DNA from: Anaerolineae bacterium
GTDB taxonomy: Bacteria; Chloroflexota; Anaerolineae; 4572-78; J111
Direction: 5' to 3'
Assembly (NCBI GenBank): GCA_020433785.1
Contig: JAGRCC010000558.1
Coordinates: 1 to 7,508, forward strand
Length of the DNA stretch: 7,508 nucleotides
How positions within the stretch are numbered: the first letter of the stretch is position 1; every line of letters begins with the position of its first letter. Positions 4,271-7,508 of the stretch are shown here, in pieces. The notes beneath the pieces are model-generated. The model was not told the origin of the DNA. It was given only the letters and a program-made list of their open reading frames with translations, and did not search any database. The translations under genes were made by a program, and so were the position numbers.

Positions 4271-6193
4271 GTGTTTGGATCCAAAAAAATCTGGCCAGTA
4301 TTGGTATTGATTATGATGGTGTTTGCCATTGCCCTTAACGCTTGTGGTGGGGCAGCCCCCGCGCCAACGCAAGCACCTGCCAAAGAAGAGGCAGCGCCGG
4401 CCGAGGAAGCAGCGCCGGCCGAACCCAGCAGTGACGATTCCATCACCATCGGGGTGACAATGAAGTTCGACGATCTGTGGCTGACGACGCTGCGCGATGC
4501 CATGACGGAATATGCGGCAAGCCAACCCGGGGTGGAGCTGGTCGCGGTTGACTCCAAAGAGGATGTGGCGGTGCAGTTAGGCCAGGTCGAGAACTTCGTC
4601 ACGCAGGGCATGGACGCTATCATCGTCATCCCGGCCAACACCGACGCGGTTGAGCCGATGACCAAAGCCGCAACCGAAGCGGGTATTCCGTTGGTTTACG
4701 TCAACCGCAAACCGGCCGATTTGCCGGAAGGCGTAGCCTATGTCGGCTCTGACTCCATTGATGCCGGTATCTTCCAGGCCGAATGGCTGGCCGAAGCGCT
4801 CGGCGGCAAAGGCAATGTGGTGATTATGCAGGGAGACTTGGCTCAGGAAGCGGCCCAACAACGGACGGCCGGGGTCAAGCAGGTGTTTGAGCAGTACCCG
4901 GACATCAAGATCATCAAAGAGGACACCGGCAACTGGAGCCGTGACCAGGGCTTGGCCTTGATGGAAAACTGGCTATCGACCGGTGACCAAATTGACGCCG
5001 TGGCCTCCAACAACGATGAGATGGCTATTGGCGCCTTGAGCGCCATCGACGCCGCCGGCAAACTGGGTCAAATCCTGGTAGCTGGCGTCGATGCCTCCCC
5101 CGATGCCCTGGACTCGATGAACAATGGCCGCCTGAATATGACCGTCTTCCAGAACGCCGCCGGACAAGGTGAAGGCGGCATCAAAGCGGCCATCGCTCTG
5201 GCCAAAGGCGAACAGATCGAACAGATTACCTGGATCCCCTACGAACCGGTTACCCCTGAAAACTACAAAGAGTATATGAAGGGTGGTTCCTCCGAAGAAG
5301 CCGCGCCGGCCGAGGAAGCAGCGCCGGCCGAACCCAGCAGTGACGAACCCATCACCATCGGGGTGACAATGAAGTTCGACGATCTGTGGCTGACGACGCT
5401 ACGCGATGCCATGACGGAATATGCGGCAAGCCAACCCGGGGTGGAGCTGGTCGCGGTTGACTCCAAAGAGGATGTGGCGGTGCAGTTAGGCCAGGTGGAG
5501 AACTTCGTCACGCAGGGCATGGACGCTATCATCGTCATCCCGGCCAACACCGATGCGGTTGAGCCGATGACCAAAGCCGCAACCGAAGCGGGCATTCCGT
5601 TGGTTTACGTCAACCGCAAACCGGCCGATTTGCCGGAAGGCGTAGCCTATGTCGGCTCTGACTCCATCGATGCCGGTATCTTCCAGGCCGAATGGCTGGC
5701 CGAAGCGCTCGGCGGCAAAGGCAATGTGGTGATTATGCAGGGAGACTTGGCCCAGGAAGCCGCCCAACAACGGACGGCCGGGGTCAAGCAGGTGTTTGAG
5801 CAGTACCCGGACATCACGATCATCAAAGAGGACACCGGCAACTGGAGCCGCGACCAGGGCTTGGCCTTGATGGAAAACTGGCTATCGACCGGTGACCAAA
5901 TTGACGCCGTGGCCTCCAACAACGATGAGATGGCCATCGGTGCCTTGAGTGCCATCGACGCCGCCGGCAAACTGGGTCAAATCCTGGTGGCCGGCGTGGA
6001 TGCCTCCCCCGACGCCCTGGACTCGATGAACAATGGCCGCCTGAATATGACCGTCTTCCAGAACGCCGCCGGACAAGGTGAAGGCGGGGTCAAAGCGGCT
6101 ATCGCTCTGGCTCGCGGCGGAGAGGTTGAACAGATCACCTGGATCCCCTACGAACCTGTTACCCCCGAAAACTACAAAGAGTATATGAAATAA
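4271..6193 (+). CDS. Sugar-binding lipoprotein with two tandem, near-identical binding domains
   Basis: A 640-residue exported lipoprotein. Residues 1-24 form a lipoprotein signal peptide (KK, hydrophobic core, then LNAC with lipidated Cys25). An Ala/Pro/Glu tether with EEAAPA repeats (about 28-57) follows, then a complete type I periplasmic sugar-binding domain (about 58-337, from ITIGVTMKFDD to ENYKEYMK), a second tether GGSSEEAAPAEEAAPAEP (338-355) and a second complete domain (about 361-640). The family (RbsB-like, CUT2) normally has one such domain and about 300-370 residues, so this is a double-headed protein. The domains differ at only about six core residues. Both keep VNRKP, the NNDEMAIG segment and GVDASPDA, features of RbsB-type sugar and cyclitol binders. 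Each domain should capture ligand and hand it to the permease paired with the downstream ATPase. Inositol is a plausible ligand because of the IolI-like neighbour, but this is not shown by the sequence. Confidence 0.92.
   Translation: MFGSKKIWPVLVLIMMVFAIALNACGGAAPAPTQAPAKEEAAPAEEAAPAEPSSDDSITIGVTMKFDDLWLTTLRDAMTEYAASQPGVELVAVDSKEDVAVQLGQVENFVTQGMDAIIVIPANTDAVEPMTKAATEAGIPLVYVNRKPADLPEGVAYVGSDSIDAGIFQAEWLAEALGGKGNVVIMQGDLAQEAAQQRTAGVKQVFEQYPDIKIIKEDTGNWSRDQGLALMENWLSTGDQIDAVASNNDEMAIGALSAIDAAGKLGQILVAGVDASPDALDSMNNGRLNMTVFQNAAGQGEGGIKAAIALAKGEQIEQITWIPYEPVTPENYKEYMKGGSSEEAAPAEEAAPAEPSSDEPITIGVTMKFDDLWLTTLRDAMTEYAASQPGVELVAVDSKEDVAVQLGQVENFVTQGMDAIIVIPANTDAVEPMTKAATEAGIPLVYVNRKPADLPEGVAYVGSDSIDAGIFQAEWLAEALGGKGNVVIMQGDLAQEAAQQRTAGVKQVFEQYPDITIIKEDTGNWSRDQGLALMENWLSTGDQIDAVASNNDEMAIGALSAIDAAGKLGQILVAGVDASPDALDSMNNGRLNMTVFQNAAGQGEGGVKAAIALARGGEVEQITWIPYEPVTPENYKEYMK
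4394..5280 (+). repeat. Tandem duplication, copy 1 (909-bp period)
   Basis: This segment matches 5303-6189 at a constant offset of exactly 909 bp (303 codons) without indels. It encodes the first tether repeat and the first binding domain. By hand count about 33 substitutions separate the copies, roughly 96% identity, and most are synonymous. Confidence 0.92.
5303..6189 (+). repeat. Tandem duplication, copy 2 (909-bp period)
   Basis: The second unit encodes the inner tether and the second domain. The joint at about 5281-5302 encodes GGSSEEA and has no counterpart before copy 1. Twelve of the substitutions cluster within about 50 bp near the end (6088-6136), changing IALAKGEQIEQ to IALARGGEVEQ. 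The remaining ~840 bp hold only about 21, and about 18 of these are silent. Confidence 0.92.
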
Positions 6194-6226
6194 GTCCGTA
6201 ATGACTGAATAGCGGTGAACCAAGCT

Positions 6227-6268
6227 GGCTGGCGGGATGAGGGCATACGTCTGGTCATCTCGCCAGCC
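6227..6268 (+). other. Intercistronic hairpin between binding protein and ATPase genes
   Basis: GGCTGGCGGGATGA (6227-6240) pairs with TCATCTCGCCAGCC (6255-6268) over 14 bp with one G-U pair and a 14-nt loop. No T-tract follows, so it is not a classical terminator. It lies 33 nt after the lipoprotein stop. Stems in this position commonly protect the binding-protein mRNA from 3' decay, giving more binding protein than ATPase. The sequence shows the stem; the function is inferred. Confidence 0.65.
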
Positions 6269-6292
6269 CATCAAAGTGTAGGGAGCGAAAAT

Positions 6293-7508
6293 ATGAACAA
6301 TGATGTTATTCTTCGGATGGAAAACATCTCAAAAACATTTCCGGGGGTCAAAGCCTTGGATAACGTCCAATTGACCGTCCGCAAAGCCACAATCAATGCG
6401 CTGATGGGAGAAAATGGCGCCGGGAAATCCACCCTGATGAAGATCCTCAACGGTATCTATTCGGCCGATACCGGGCAGATCACGTTTCAGGGTCAGCCGG
6501 TTACGATAGAGAATACCCAGAAGGCGCTTGAACTGGGTATCTCGATGATTCACCAAGAGCTGTCGCCGGTACCCCACATGACCGTGGCCGAAAATATCTT
6601 TCTGGGCCGGGAGCCGTTGGGCCGATTTGGGATGATTGACAAGCGTAAACTCTACGCAGATACCAAAGAACTGCTCAGCCGGCTTGAGATCAATATTAAA
6701 CCGACGATGCTCATGAAAAACCTGAGTGTGGCCAACACGCAGATGGTTGAAATTGCCAAGGCCATTTCCTATGACTCTAGCTTGATTATCATGGATGAAC
6801 CGACCTCGGCTATCACCGAACGGGAAGTCGCCCATCTTTTCAGGATGATTCGCGCGCTCCAAGAAAAGGGCGTCGCCATGATTTACATTACCCACAAGAT
6901 GGATGAGGTTTTCCAAATTGCCGATGATATTACCGTGCTAAGGGATGGCACGTATGTGGCCACGGTCCGCGCCGAGGATACAAATCGAGACGAGTTGATT
7001 TCGATGATGGTCGGCCGTGAACTGACCGACATGTTCCCCAAGGAGGAAGCCCCCATTAAAGAGGTGGTTTTATCGGTGCGGAACCTGACCGTCAAAGGGC
7101 TGATCAAAGATGTCAGCTTTGATGTGCGGCGCGGGGAGATTTTTGGCCTGGCCGGCCTGATGGGCGCTGGTCGAACCGAGGTCATGGAAACGATTTTTGG
7201 TATTCGTAAAGCGGACAGCGGTGAGATTTCTATCCACGGCAAGCCAGTCCACATCAACTCGCCGTCGGATGCCATTAAGAACGGGTTGGCGCTGCTGACC
7301 GAAGACCGCAAGCGAACAGGCATTATGGGGGTCCTGTCGGTGCGCGATAATATGACGATTGCCAGTCTACCCAGTTATGAAAAAGGGCTTTTTCTTGACG
7401 GGGGGCAGATTCGCAAAGTTTGCGAGGCGGAAAAGGGCCGGTTGGATATCAAAACCCCCAGTATGCGCCAGTTGATCAAAAATCTGTCGGGCGGTAATCA
7501 GCAAAAAG
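6293..7508 (+). CDS. RbsA/MglA-type sugar ABC importer ATPase, 3' partial
   Basis: An open frame runs from the ATG at 6293, with GGGAG (6281-6285) 7 nt upstream, off the window end; 405 codons of an expected ~500 are visible. It has two nucleotide-binding domains. Domain 1: Walker [10 protein letters not shown] (39-47), Q-loop Gln88, degenerate signature LSVAN (144-148), Walker B LIIMDEP (164-170) with TSA, and H-loop His201. Domain 2: degenerate Walker [10 protein letters not shown] (288-296), TEDRK (336-340), and signature LSGGN (398-402) just before the edge. This pattern, with a degenerate first signature and a second Walker A lacking the catalytic lysine, is normal for the CUT2 ATPases RbsA, MglA and XylG and is not decay. 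It would energise uptake by a permease expected downstream. Substrate cannot be told from the ATPase. Confidence 0.95.
   Translation, partial: MNNDVILRMENISKTFPGVKALDNVQLTVRKATINALMGENGAGKSTLMKILNGIYSADTGQITFQGQPVTIENTQKALELGISMIHQELSPVPHMTVAENIFLGREPLGRFGMIDKRKLYADTKELLSRLEINIKPTMLMKNLSVANTQMVEIAKAISYDSSLIIMDEPTSAITEREVAHLFRMIRALQEKGVAMIYITHKMDEVFQIADDITVLRDGTYVATVRAEDTNRDELISMMVGRELTDMFPKEEAPIKEVVLSVRNLTVKGLIKDVSFDVRRGEIFGLAGLMGAGRTEVMETIFGIRKADSGEISIHGKPVHINSPSDAIKNGLALLTEDRKRTGIMGVLSVRDNMTIASLPSYEKGLFLDGGQIRKVCEAEKGRLDIKTPSMRQLIKNLSGGNQQK

Noticed and set aside
4391..4430. Short 18-bp tandem repeat in the tether as a possible CRISPR or microsatellite
   Set aside because: It encodes EEAAPA twice and is simply the low-complexity linker. 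There are no spacers, and no CRISPR-like array exists in the window.
4130..6274. Several long minus-strand ORFs opposite the binding-protein gene, appearing in pairs
   Set aside because: They are shadows of the + strand gene. They occur twice because the gene itself is duplicated, and their residue patterns fit no family I know.
6293..7508. Degenerate LSVAN signature and lysine-less second Walker A as signs of pseudogenisation
   Set aside because: Both are normal in the RbsA/MglA/XylG double-ATPase family. The frame is open to the window edge.

Overview
The window is a carbohydrate-uptake locus from what is probably a Chloroflexota (Anaerolineae-like) bacterium. That assignment is inference. 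It rests on the Ala/Pro/Glu-rich tether of the lipoprotein, the CUT2-type sugar ABC importer next to LacI regulators, the moderate base composition and frequent GTG starts. No rRNA or other phylogenetic marker is present. All convincing genes lie on the + strand.

Layout. 1-404: non-coding. It holds a short terminal-inverted-repeat (MITE-like) element at 107-230 and a good sigma70-type promoter, followed directly by a perfect 14-bp palindrome with a central CG (a LacI-family operator). 405-1427: first LacI-family repressor, followed by an intrinsic terminator whose stem nearly repeats the operator. 1428-1735: non-coding, with further inverted repeats and a second strong promoter, again followed directly by a CG-centred imperfect palindrome. 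1736-2041: doubtful small ORF ending in an ATGA overlap with the second LacI-family repressor (2038-3063). 3100-3933: IolI-like TIM-barrel isomerase, 36 bp after the repressor and probably in its operon. 3934-4270: non-coding, with a purine tract, a nested 116-nt inverted-repeat structure that may be a folded leader RNA, and an 8-bp-arm palindrome just before the next gene. 4271-6193: sugar-binding lipoprotein made of two almost identical complete periplasmic-binding domains fused in frame. 6227-6268: strong intercistronic hairpin. 6293 to the window end: first 405 codons of an RbsA/MglA-type double-ATPase subunit. The permease gene is presumably just outside.

How it may work together (inference). 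The double-headed lipoprotein captures a sugar or cyclitol outside the membrane, and the RbsA-type ATPase with an unseen permease imports it. The IolI-like enzyme points to myo-inositol or a related inosose as the substrate family. The two LacI proteins probably sense pathway ligands and control their own promoters through the adjacent palindromes. The most unusual feature is the 909-bp in-frame tandem duplication inside the binding-protein gene. The candidate folded leader upstream of that gene is the next most interesting.
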